Part shown: one piece after another, positions 54,406 through 62,368 of the stretch
Layout of the letters: each line of letters opens with the position of its first letter
Numbering within the stretch: position 1 is the stretch's first letter
NCBI GenBank assembly: GCA_026129905.1
Contig: JAHCHE010000002.1
Location: 124,001 to 188,000 of the forward strand
DNA from: Bryobacteraceae bacterium
Lineage (GTDB): Bacteria; Acidobacteriota; Terriglobia; Bryobacterales; Bryobacteraceae
Direction: 5' to 3'
DNA: 64,000 nt
Made by a program: the position numbers and the translations under genes
The notes under the pieces: model-generated
Told to the model about the DNA's origin: nothing
Database searches by the model: none
Seen by the model: only the letters and a program-made list of their open reading frames with translations

Positions 54406-56439
54406 ATGGACCAGCGCAAACACGCTCCCTATGTGCCTCCTTCGGTCGAGATGAAGGAGTTTACCCTTCGCGCGCTGCTGCTCGGGCTGGTGATGACGGT
54501 CGTGTTGGGCGCGGCGAACGCGTATCTCGGGCTGAGGGCCGGAATGACGATCGCGGCCACGTATCCGGCCGCGGTCATCAGCATGGCGGTGTTGCGGCTG
54601 CGGCGCGGAACCATCCTGGAAGAGAACATCGCGCGCACGGTGGGCTCGATCGGCGAATCGGTGGCGGCGGGCGCCATCTTCACGATCCCGGCGTTCGTGA
54701 TCTCGAAAGCCTGGATGCGCTTCGACACGCCGGAGGCCTACTGGAATTCCACCATCCTGATGCTGGTCGGCGGCGCGCTGGGCATTCTCTTCGTGACCCT
54801 CCTGCGCCGGGTGATGGTGGAGGATCCGGAACTGCCGTACCCGGAATCGGTGGCCGCCGGCGAGATTCACAAGGCGGGCCAACGCGGGGCGGGCGCGGCC
54901 AAGACGCTGTTCTCCATGATGGGACTCGGCGGCCTGACCTACCTGCTGGGCGAATTCCGCCTCTTTACGGCCAGCCGCGATTTTCTGGTTCATGTCGGCG
55001 AGATCGGCAAGAGCGTCGTGCGGCTTGGCGGCGCCCCGGACTCGCAGGCCCTCAGCGCGGGCGCCATCACCAAGGTCTCCGCTCCGGCGGTGAGCCCGGC
55101 GTATCTCGGCGTCGGCTACATCATCGGGCCTCGGCTGGCGGCGTTGAACTTCGCCGGAGGCGTGGTCGCGTGGGGCCTGCTGGTGCCGCTGCTGTTGTAT
55201 TTCCTGGGCCCGCAACTGGCCGCCACGATGCCGGCCGGCGCCGGCGAGGAGGCATGGGACGGACTCGCGCAGTCTATCTGGATCCGCATCGTGCGGCCCA
55301 TCGCGGTGGGGGGCATGCTTGTTGGCGCCGCGTTCACGCTGTTTCGCATGCGCACCAGCCTGGGCATTGGGCTGCGCCGGGCGGTCTCCGACTTGAAGAA
55401 AGCCGGCGCGCAGGCCGAAGCCCGGGATCGAACCGAGCGCGATCTCGGCGCTAAGCCGGTGTTCGCCGGGCTGTTTGTGACGTTCATCGCGATGATCGCG
55501 CTGTACGCCTACCTGTCGGGCACCCTGCCGGGCGGCGCGACAGCCGCGCTGGTGATGATCGTTCTCGGCTTCTTCTTCGCCGCGGTTTCGGGAAACCTGG
55601 TGGGCATGATCGGCTCGTCCAACAACCCCGTCTCCGGACTGACGCTGTCCACGCTGATCGTGGCCGCGCTGCTGATGGTGGCGATCGGCGTCACCGGGCC
55701 GGCAGGCGTGGCGGCGGTGCTTGGCGTGGCGGCGGTGGTTTGCGTGTCGTCCGCGGTGGCGGGAGAGATGCTTCAGGATCTGAAAGTCGGCCACATCCTG
55801 GGCGGCACGCCGCGCAGCATGCAGATCGGCGACTTCATCGGCGTCTTCGTCGCCTCGCTGGTCCTTTATTTTCCGCTGCTGCTGTTGCACCAGGGCAACA
55901 TCAACGAGGGCGGCATCGGCTTCGGCGATCCGAAGCTCTCGGCCCCCCAGGCCGGCCTCATGGCGTCGCTGGCGCAGGGTATCGTCGGCGGCGACATGGC
56001 CTGGCCGCTGGTAATCGTGGGCGCGCTGATGGGCTTCGCGCTCATCATGGTGCAGGTGCGCAGCCCGATGCTGTTCGCCGTCGGCATGTACCTGCCGCTG
56101 GAGACCACGTTCGCGATTTTCGTGGGCGGGGTCATCCGGTGGCTCACCGACGTTTTGCGCGACCGCCGGGGCTTCAACGAGGCGCAGAAGGCGAGGGTAG
56201 AGAACGCCGGCGTCCTCACCGCCTCCGGCCTCATCGCGGGCGAAGCCTTGATGGGCCTGGTGAAAGCGGGTTTCAGTTTCCAGGGCAGGCCGCTGGCCGA
56301 GGTTTTTTCGTTCTTCGCCGAGCCGCCGCTGATCATGGGCGGCGTCGTGCTGGCGTTTCTCATCGTCGTCATGGCGCGGTTTCCCATCACGCAGGCGGGC
56401 AGTCCGGACGAGCCGGCGCCGCCCACTGCGATGATGTAG
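54406..56439 (+). CDS. OPT-family oligopeptide transporter
   Basis: Proton-coupled secondary transporter of peptides or metal-chelates in the inner membrane. A 677-residue protein with some 15 hydrophobic segments. Typical: VEMKEFTLRALLLGLVMTVVLGAANAYLGLRAGMTIAATYPAAVISMAVLRLRRGTILEENIARTVGSIGESVAAGAIFTIPAF, ELPYPESVAAGEIHKAG, NLVGMIGSSNNPVSGLTLSTL, GDFIGVFVASLVLYFPLLLL and MLFAVGMYLPLETTFAIFVGG. The NPVSG loop is a hallmark. Upstream AAGGAATAA is a modest ribosome-binding site. Followed at 19 bases by a metallo-hydrolase gene. Confidence 0.96.
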   Translation: MDQRKHAPYVPPSVEMKEFTLRALLLGLVMTVVLGAANAYLGLRAGMTIAATYPAAVISMAVLRLRRGTILEENIARTVGSIGESVAAGAIFTIPAFVISKAWMRFDTPEAYWNSTILMLVGGALGILFVTLLRRVMVEDPELPYPESVAAGEIHKAGQRGAGAAKTLFSMMGLGGLTYLLGEFRLFTASRDFLVHVGEIGKSVVRLGGAPDSQALSAGAITKVSAPAVSPAYLGVGYIIGPRLAALNFAGGVVAWGLLVPLLLYFLGPQLAATMPAGAGEEAWDGLAQSIWIRIVRPIAVGGMLVGAAFTLFRMRTSLGIGLRRAVSDLKKAGAQAEARDRTERDLGAKPVFAGLFVTFIAMIALYAYLSGTLPGGATAALVMIVLGFFFAAVSGNLVGMIGSSNNPVSGLTLSTLIVAALLMVAIGVTGPAGVAAVLGVAAVVCVSSAVAGEMLQDLKVGHILGGTPRSMQIGDFIGVFVASLVLYFPLLLLHQGNINEGGIGFGDPKLSAPQAGLMASLAQGIVGGDMAWPLVIVGALMGFALIMVQVRSPMLFAVGMYLPLETTFAIFVGGVIRWLTDVLRDRRGFNEAQKARVENAGVLTASGLIAGEALMGLVKAGFSFQGRPLAEVFSFFAEPPLIMGGVVLAFLIVVMARFPITQAGSPDEPAPPTAMM

Positions 56440-56458
56440 GCGTGGGGAGGACGATTTC

Positions 56459-57238
56459 ATGTCGCTGATGCGGGAGATCCGCCAGTTCCGCGTTCCCGCG
56501 CGGTCGGTGGCTATCTGGTGGCTGGGACAGAACGGCTATATTTTCAAGACGCCCGAAGGCACGCTGGCGGGCGTCGATCTTTACCTCACCAATAGCTGCG
56601 ACGGCGTCTACGAAGAGCTGAACCTGAGCCGGCTGGTCCCGATCATGGTAGCTCCGGACGAGCTGGATATCGACGTTTTCGCCTGCACGCACAACCACCA
56701 GGACCACACCGATCCGGAAACGATCCGCGGCTTGCGCAACAAGGACACCATGCAATTCGTCGGACCGCACCCAAGCTGCCGCGTCTTCCGGGACGAAGGC
56801 GTCGAGGAGGGCCGCGTCGTCCCGTCCTGGCCGGACTGCGAGATCGAGTTTCGGGACATCCGGATGCGAGGGACGTTCGCCCTGCCCACCGACGCCACGG
56901 ACCTCAACCACATGGGGTTCGTGTTCGAGTTCGGCGGCGGCCCCAAGATCTACGTCACCGGAGACACCGACTACTCCGAACTGCTCGGTTCAGCCGCCAG
57001 GCACGCGCCGGACCTGCTGATCACCTGCATCAACGGCGGCTTCAACAATCTTTCGCACTGGGAAGCGGCGACGCTGGCGGAACAGATTAAGCCGAAGGCG
57101 GCAATCCCGTGCCACTACGACATGTTCCCGGACAACTCGGCCAACCCGAAGCTGTTCGAGGCCGCGCTGCGTCTGAAGGCGCCCGGCGTGCGGTACCAGG
57201 AACTGGCGTACGGTCGGCCCCTGGTGTTCGGATTGTAG
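56459..57238 (+). CDS. UlaG-like MBL-fold metal-dependent hydrolase
   Basis: A 259-residue metallo-beta-lactamase-fold protein. The metal motif HNHQDH gives His78, His80, Asp82 and His83; NHMGFVFEFGGGPKIYVTGDTDYSE supplies further ligands (Asp in GDTDY) and IPCHYDMFPDN the C-terminal His. The order and the WLGQNGYIFKTPEG start recall UlaG-type lactonases (L-ascorbate 6-phosphate lactonase family), but other substrates are equally possible. GGGGAGGACG before the ATG is a good ribosome-binding site. Adjacency to OPT suggests a shared operon; the functional link is unclear. Confidence 0.88.
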   Translation: MSLMREIRQFRVPARSVAIWWLGQNGYIFKTPEGTLAGVDLYLTNSCDGVYEELNLSRLVPIMVAPDELDIDVFACTHNHQDHTDPETIRGLRNKDTMQFVGPHPSCRVFRDEGVEEGRVVPSWPDCEIEFRDIRMRGTFALPTDATDLNHMGFVFEFGGGPKIYVTGDTDYSELLGSAARHAPDLLITCINGGFNNLSHWEAATLAEQIKPKAAIPCHYDMFPDNSANPKLFEAALRLKAPGVRYQELAYGRPLVFGL

Positions 57239-57252
57239 CTTGCGTCGATTTC

Positions 57253-57309
57253 GCTTTCAGCGTTCAGCTTTTTCGCTCATTCAGAAGCAGAAAGCCGATC
57301 GCTGAAAGC
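57253..57309. repeat. Inverted repeat between convergent genes
   Basis: GCTTTCAGCG (57253-57262) and its exact complement CGCTGAAAGC (57300-57309) frame a 37-base loop, and further AGCTGATAGCTG-like units follow. It sits between the stops of the MBL-fold gene and the ROK gene and may be a bidirectional terminator or a dispersed short repeat. The long loop argues against a classic terminator. Confidence 0.4.
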
Positions 57310-57322
57310 TGATAGCTGCTAA

Positions 57323-58549
57323 TCACCCGCCGGCGTCGGCGCTCACCATGCGGGCATGTTCGGCGGCGTTGAACAGCGACTGAAACGGCAGCGCTGCCGC
57401 CCCGCGAATCACCGCCTGCCCCCGAAGCGTCGAGGGGCGCAGGATCAGGTTCTTGAAGTTCAGGAACTCGCGGCCGTCCGCGAACTGATCGGTGATGATG
57501 GGACCTACCAGCGGCCAGGCCTCCGTGATGGCGCCGTCGAGGATCACCGCGTCCGGGTCCAGCCCCCAGACCACGTTGGAGATCCCAATTCCCAGGTAGC
57601 GGGCCGACTCGCGCAGGGCCTTTGCCGCCTCGGGCGCGCCGGTCAGGGCCAGGTGGCAGATCCGCCGCACGCCGGCCGTCACGTCGCCGGCGCGGGGGCA
57701 CTTCCGGTTGCCGTTGAGCAGGCGGTAACGCTCGCAGGTGGCGGCGTCGGAAGCCAGCTTCTCGAGGCATCCCGGGCGTTCGTGCCGCGCATCGCCGTCG
57801 AGATCGGCGATCACCATCTGGCCGAACTCGCCGGCCGCCATGTGCTGGCCGTAGTACAGCTCGCCGTCGACGATCATGCCGATGCCGATGCCTTCGTCCA
57901 CTTTCATCATCAGCAGGCAATGGGCGTCCTGCACGTCCGGGCTGCCGTAATGGTACTCGGCGAAAGCGGCGGCGCGGACGTTGTTCTCGACGAAGACCGG
58001 CATCTTCAGGCGGGATTCAAGGTAGTCGCGGACGGGCACCCTGGTCCAGGCGGGGTTGTTGCCGCGCTCGATCACCCCGTCGCGGCTGTTGACAATGCCG
58101 CGGGCGCCGATGCCGATTCCCTCGAACTCGCGGTCCTTCATGCGCTTGCGGATCGCCCGCACCCGCCGGCACAACACGTCGAGCGCCTCCTGCGGCTCGG
58201 CCGGGGTCAGGAAATGGACCGTCTCGAGCAACCGGCCCGCCAGCGTGCCCACCGAGATCCGGGTTTCCCAGTTGTGGACGTCCACGCCGATAGACAGCAG
58301 GCTGGCGTCGTCGAGTTGGAGCGGCGCCGCCGGCCGCCCGCCGGTGGACCGCGCCGGTCCCTGCTCGCTCACCAGCCGCTGCTCGATCAACTCGCCGATG
58401 ATGCGGGAAGCGGAGGCCTCCGACAGCCCGGAGAGGCTGGCGACTTCCGCGCGGGAAAGCCGGCGGCGCCGCCGGAGAAGGCGCAGTACCATCGCCCGGT
58501 TCGCCCGCGCTGGGGCCAGCGTACGCCGAACAGTGCTCACCGAACCCAT
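57323..58549 (-). CDS. ROK-family transcriptional regulator (NagC/Mlc type)
   Basis: A 408-residue sugar-responsive repressor. N-terminal winged helix (RANRAMVLRLLRRRRRLSRAEVASLSGLSEASASRIIGELIEQRLV, about residues 16-60), then a ROK kinase-like domain (LLSIGVDVHNWETRISVGTLAGRLLE ... GIGIGARGIVNSRDGVIERGNNPAWTRVPVRDYLESRLKMPVFVENNVRAAAFAEY). The family zinc motif C-x-C-G-xx-GC-x-E is altered: the region reads ARHERPGCLEKLAS, so the first two Cys are Ala and His. Divergent from the TonB receptor, with a palindrome between them, so it probably represses the receptor until a sugar is bound. Confidence 0.92.
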   Translation of the reverse strand: MGSVSTVRRTLAPARANRAMVLRLLRRRRRLSRAEVASLSGLSEASASRIIGELIEQRLVSEQGPARSTGGRPAAPLQLDDASLLSIGVDVHNWETRISVGTLAGRLLETVHFLTPAEPQEALDVLCRRVRAIRKRMKDREFEGIGIGARGIVNSRDGVIERGNNPAWTRVPVRDYLESRLKMPVFVENNVRAAAFAEYHYGSPDVQDAHCLLMMKVDEGIGIGMIVDGELYYGQHMAAGEFGQMVIADLDGDARHERPGCLEKLASDAATCERYRLLNGNRKCPRAGDVTAGVRRICHLALTGAPEAAKALRESARYLGIGISNVVWGLDPDAVILDGAITEAWPLVGPIITDQFADGREFLNFKNLILRPSTLRGQAVIRGAAALPFQSLFNAAEHARMVSADAGG

Positions 58550-58578
58550 GCTATGACAGCCGGCCCGTGCGGCGCAAA

Positions 58579-58601
58579 CTTTCTTTCACGCTGAAGGAAA
58601 G
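58579..58601. promoter_or_regulatory. Candidate ROK operator (23-bp palindrome)
   Basis: CTTTCTTTCA (58579-58588), spacer CGC, TGAAGGAAAG (58592-58601): ten-base arms with one mismatch. It lies 30 bases from the ROK start codon and just upstream of the -35-like TTGACA of the TonB receptor, an ideal position for a repressor of both genes. Confidence 0.65.
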
Positions 58602-58607
58602 TACCTC

Positions 58608-58636
58608 TTGACAGCGCTCCCAATTTAGGATAGCCT
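58608..58636 (+). promoter_or_regulatory. Sigma70-type promoter of the TonB receptor
   Basis: A perfect -35 TTGACA at 58608-58613; 17 bases on, TAGCCT (58631-58636) is a poor -10, and TAGGAT (58626-58631) is another candidate at non-ideal spacing. The receptor ATG is about 37 bases downstream of the -10. Confidence 0.5.
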
Positions 58637-58672
58637 GAACCAGAAATTCTCAACTTTGGGGGTTTACCTTTA

Positions 58673-61600
58673 ATGGTAAAGAAGTTACTCTTGATTCTTG
58701 CCGTCGCTGCGCCGTTGCTGGCGCAGACTGGCAACGGAGTTGTTTCGGGCACCGTGCTCGACGCCTCGCGCGCCGCGATCCCGGGCGCCAAGGTTACGCT
58801 GACCCAGACCGCCACCGGCGTCGCGCGAAGCGTGGAAACGACGGGCGTCGGCATCTATTACTTCGGCTCGGTTCCGATCGGGCCATACCGGCTGGAAGTA
58901 GAGTCCTCGGGCTTCAAAAAGTGGTCCGGCACCTTGCAGGTGGAAGCCGGCCAGCGCGTCGTCATCGACCCGCAAATGGAAGTCGGCACGCTCGAGGCCG
59001 TGGTTGAGGTCACCGGCGCCGCGCCGGTCATCGCGACCGAGGGCATGGAAATCGGCGACGTCAAGGATGCCCAGCGCATCCGGCAACTGCCTCTTAACGG
59101 CCGGCTGATCGCGAATCTCTTCGACCTGACGCCCGGCGTGGAAGGCGGCGGCAACCCGCGCGTCAATGGCATGAAAGTCGGCTCGGCGGACATGCTGCTG
59201 GACGGCATCTCGTTCATGGACCGCTACGGCGGCGGCCTGCGCCCCGTCCAACCCGGCCTGGACACCATCCAGGAGTTCCGCGTCGAAACCACGGGGTCCG
59301 CCGCCCAGTACTCGCGTCCCGCAACCATGACGCTGGTGACCAAGAGCGGCACCAACGAAATTCACTCCACCGCGTTCTGGACGCACCGCAATAATTTCGG
59401 CGGGCTGAGAGCGCGGCAGCGGCAGGATTTCTTTGATACCCCGCCGCAGTACATCCGCAACGAGTTCGGCATCTCCGCCGGCGGCCCCATCGTCAAGAAC
59501 AAGACCTTCTGGTTCGTGGCGTACGAAGGGCAGCGGGAGCGCCAAGCGACGTTCGCGCGCGCCCAAGCCGCCAACGACGCCATCTGGGGCGGCGATTTCA
59601 GCGGCGCGGTAGATTCCGACAACGTGCCGATCACCATCTACGATCCGCTGACGACGGCGGCGGACGGCACGCGGACGCCGTTCGCCGGCAACCGAATTCC
59701 ATCGAGTCGCATCGCGCCGATTGCCGCCACAATGAAGAGCGTGTCGGCCGCGCCGAACGCGCCCGGCAATCCATGGCTGGAGCCGAACTTCCAGACGTAC
59801 TATCCGCGGGTGGCCGACATCAACACCTACACCTTCAAGGGCGACCACGTGTTCTCCGAGAAAGACAACCTTTCGGCCCGGTACACCGACTCGCACCGTC
59901 CATTCGCTCTCTACGGCGGCCGTTACGGTTATCCGCCTCCGGGCTCGACGAATGCCGGCGGCACGGGCGCGCAGGACACCACCATTCGTTCGGCATTCGC
60001 CCGCTGGAACCACGTCTTCTCGCCGACGCTGCTCAACGAGTTCCAGGCGTCCGCCAACCGCGCCAAGAACCATACCGGTACCCTGGCGGACTCCACCAAC
60101 TGGGCCGACCAGCTTGGCTTCCCCAACCCGTTCGGCACCACCGGCTGGCCTACGATCTACTCCGAGAGCCCCTTCTACTACTGGGGCGGATGGGACGCCG
60201 ACAATCCGCAGGACCAAAACCTGACCGCCTTTCAGCTCGAGAACAACGTCACGTGGATTAAGGGCACCCACACCGTGAAATTCGGCTTCAAGGGCCGCCA
60301 GGAATATAACAACGCCCGCGAGTTGCAGCAGTCCCAAGGCTCGCACTACTTCGGCGGCGAGTGGACCGCCCTTTACGACCCGGCCGACGAACAGCGCGTT
60401 TCCTTTACGGGCAACGGCTTCGGCAGCATGCTGCTTGGGCTTCCCACGTACCTTTCCAACCAGTACAACCGCGGCTACTTCTACTTCCAGCAGAAGGAAA
60501 TCGGCTTATACGTGCAGGATAGCTGGAAAGTGAGCCAGCGCCTCACCCTGGATATTGGCCTTCGTTGGGACAAGTGGACGGTCTTCAAGGAAAAATACGA
60601 CCGCCTGGTGAACCTCGACCTCCAGGACTACGTCGGCAAGATGCAGGTTGTTACGCCGCACAGCACCCGGATGGAAGACATTCCGGGAATTCCTGGCGGC
60701 GTGCTCGCGTCATGGGGCGCCCGCGGCCTCACCTGGACCACCGCGGACCAGGCCGGCTTCCCGGGGGGACTCCTGCCCGCGGACAACAACAACTTCGCGC
60801 CTCGCATCGGCGCGGCGTTCCGCATGAGCGATAAGTGGGTGTTGCGCGGCGGCTACGGCATCTATTACTGGCCGATGCCGCTGGTGCAGATCCTGGCCAG
60901 TTCCAGGACCAATCCCCCGCTAAACCTGCGCTTCCAAAACTCGCTCGATAACGCCAACGGGCGGATTGACAACTATGCGCTGTCTTACGCACCATCGCCG
61001 AACGACTTCATCGGCCGCGCCGCGGTGGACGTCGAGGGCATCGCCGGCATCAGCAATAGGGCGCAAGCCATGATGCCGTGGGACATCCACAACTGGAGCG
61101 ACAACATGATGCAGTCGTTCAACGTCACATTTGAACGCGAAATCATGCGGGAGACCGCGCTCCGTCTCAGCTACATCGGCAACCACGGCAGCAACCTCGA
61201 GCAGCGCTGGCGCTGGAACGATCCCGAATCGGAGTTCAACTTCCAGGCTCGCACCGGACTGGCGGCGAATTCCTCCAATCCCGATCCTCGCCGCGCCAAT
61301 CCGAACTGGACCAGCGGATGCTGCAACGCCCCCATCCGCCACAACGGCTTCTCCAACTCCCATTCGGTGCAAGCCGAAGTGGAGCGGCGGTATTCCAGCG
61401 GCCTGGCGTACCAGGCCTTCTACACCTTCTCCCGCGTGATGACCACGACGGACACCGGCGGATTCAACTTCGGCTCCAGCGGCATCAACTCCTCGGGTAG
61501 CAGCAGCGCCTATGCGGTTCCCGAGAACCATCTGATTCTTGGCAATCCGAACCTGTCGGAAAGCCAGCGGCTGCGCATGGGCTACGCCAATTCGGTGGAA

Positions 61601-62263
61601 GTGCCGGCGCACCGAGTCCGTTTCAACGGCATCTACAGCCTTCCGTTCGGCCGAGGCAAGAAGTTCGGCAGCGGCGCCTCGGGCGCGCTGAATCACGTCA
61701 TCGGAGGCTGGGAGATCGCCTTCATCGGCAACTGGCGCGGCGGCAACTGGATGGGCGTGGATGCCAGCCGCTACCTGTTTGGCGATCCGACGCTCGACGC
61801 CGACCAGCGTCTCGAGATGACCTATAACGGTCTCAGGCAGCGGCTTTGGTTCCGCGGCTACCTTGACCCCACGCTGGCCAGAGATGTCGACCAATCGGCG
61901 CTTCAGGCTCTGATCCCGCTGGATCGTTCCCAGCGCGTCCTCCGGCCGGTCGGCGCCAGCTTTGACAACCGGGTCCAGGTGCAACTCGCCGACGGATCCG
62001 TCCGCAACACCTCGATCACCGACATGCTGAACTGGAACGCGCGGAACTTCTTCCGCGGTCCAGGCGCCTGGAACACCGACCTTTCGCTGTTCAAGAACAT
62101 CTATTTCACTGAGCGGCTGAAGACGCGCATCACCGCGGACTTCTTCAACGCGTTCAATCACCCGCTCGATCTGAACCCGAACGCGGGCACGGGCTTGCAG
62201 GATCTCAGCCGGCAATCCAACGATCCCCGCATCATTCAGTTCTCGCTTCGCGTCGAGTTCTAG
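58673..62263 (+). CDS. TonB-dependent receptor with N-terminal carboxypeptidase-regulatory-like domain
   Basis: A 1196-residue outer-membrane protein. Signal peptide (MVKKLLLILAVAAPLLAQTG), regulatory-like domain (VSGTVLDASRAAIPGAKVTLTQTATGVARSVETTGVGIYYFGSVPIGPYRLEVESSGFKKW, about residues 24-110), plug (RIRQLPLNGRLIANLFDLTPGVEGGGNPRVNGMKVGSADMLLDG ... TLVTKSGTNEIHSTAFWTHRN) and long barrel ending DPRIIQFSLRVEF with the terminal Phe. It is divergent from a ROK regulator, hence probably imports a sugar that is the ROK inducer. GGGGGTTTACC before the ATG is a modest ribosome-binding site. It is clearly distinct in sequence from the receptor at 22877. Confidence 0.95.
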   Translation: MVKKLLLILAVAAPLLAQTGNGVVSGTVLDASRAAIPGAKVTLTQTATGVARSVETTGVGIYYFGSVPIGPYRLEVESSGFKKWSGTLQVEAGQRVVIDPQMEVGTLEAVVEVTGAAPVIATEGMEIGDVKDAQRIRQLPLNGRLIANLFDLTPGVEGGGNPRVNGMKVGSADMLLDGISFMDRYGGGLRPVQPGLDTIQEFRVETTGSAAQYSRPATMTLVTKSGTNEIHSTAFWTHRNNFGGLRARQRQDFFDTPPQYIRNEFGISAGGPIVKNKTFWFVAYEGQRERQATFARAQAANDAIWGGDFSGAVDSDNVPITIYDPLTTAADGTRTPFAGNRIPSSRIAPIAATMKSVSAAPNAPGNPWLEPNFQTYYPRVADINTYTFKGDHVFSEKDNLSARYTDSHRPFALYGGRYGYPPPGSTNAGGTGAQDTTIRSAFARWNHVFSPTLLNEFQASANRAKNHTGTLADSTNWADQLGFPNPFGTTGWPTIYSESPFYYWGGWDADNPQDQNLTAFQLENNVTWIKGTHTVKFGFKGRQEYNNARELQQSQGSHYFGGEWTALYDPADEQRVSFTGNGFGSMLLGLPTYLSNQYNRGYFYFQQKEIGLYVQDSWKVSQRLTLDIGLRWDKWTVFKEKYDRLVNLDLQDYVGKMQVVTPHSTRMEDIPGIPGGVLASWGARGLTWTTADQAGFPGGLLPADNNNFAPRIGAAFRMSDKWVLRGGYGIYYWPMPLVQILASSRTNPPLNLRFQNSLDNANGRIDNYALSYAPSPNDFIGRAAVDVEGIAGISNRAQAMMPWDIHNWSDNMMQSFNVTFEREIMRETALRLSYIGNHGSNLEQRWRWNDPESEFNFQARTGLAANSSNPDPRRANPNWTSGCCNAPIRHNGFSNSHSVQAEVERRYSSGLAYQAFYTFSRVMTTTDTGGFNFGSSGINSSGSSSAYAVPENHLILGNPNLSESQRLRMGYANSVEVPAHRVRFNGIYSLPFGRGKKFGSGASGALNHVIGGWEIAFIGNWRGGNWMGVDASRYLFGDPTLDADQRLEMTYNGLRQRLWFRGYLDPTLARDVDQSALQALIPLDRSQRVLRPVGASFDNRVQVQLADGSVRNTSITDMLNWNARNFFRGPGAWNTDLSLFKNIYFTERLKTRITADFFNAFNHPLDLNPNAGTGLQDLSRQSNDPRIIQFSLRVEF

Positions 62264-62275
62264 TTTCCCCTCCAA

Positions 62276-62303
62276 GTGGGGGCCGGGTACGCCCGGTCCC
62301 CAC
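62276..62303 (+). terminator. GC-rich hairpin downstream of the TonB receptor
   Basis: GTGGGG-G-CCGGG (62276-62287) pairs with CCCGG-T-CCCCAC (62292-62303), a stem of 11 pairs with one internal mismatch and a 4-base loop, 13 bases past the receptor stop. The following sequence is CT-rich (GCTTCTTCTCC) but has no true T run. Confidence 0.55.
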
Positions 62304-62346
62304 GCTTCTTCTCCGTTCTCGTCTCAGCCCCGGCGTCCCGCCCCCT

Positions 62347-62352
62347 TATAAT
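62347..62352 (+). promoter_or_regulatory. Perfect -10 box (TATAAT) for the sulfatase-fold gene
   Basis: TATAAT lies 17 bases before the ATG at 62369; no convincing -35 is seen at the usual distance. The expected transcript start would leave only about ten untranslated bases, so a near-leaderless message is possible. Confidence 0.45.
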
Positions 62353-62368
62353 CAAGGTGCGAGCGCTG

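Noticed and set aside
54391-56460. 689-residue minus-strand frame opposite the OPT transporter
   Set aside because: Composition dominated by Arg, His and Gln and no family similarity; shadow of the transporter.
57241-57322. Intrinsic terminator between the MBL-fold and ROK genes
   Set aside because: The arms are 37 bases apart and no T run follows; kept only as an inverted repeat.
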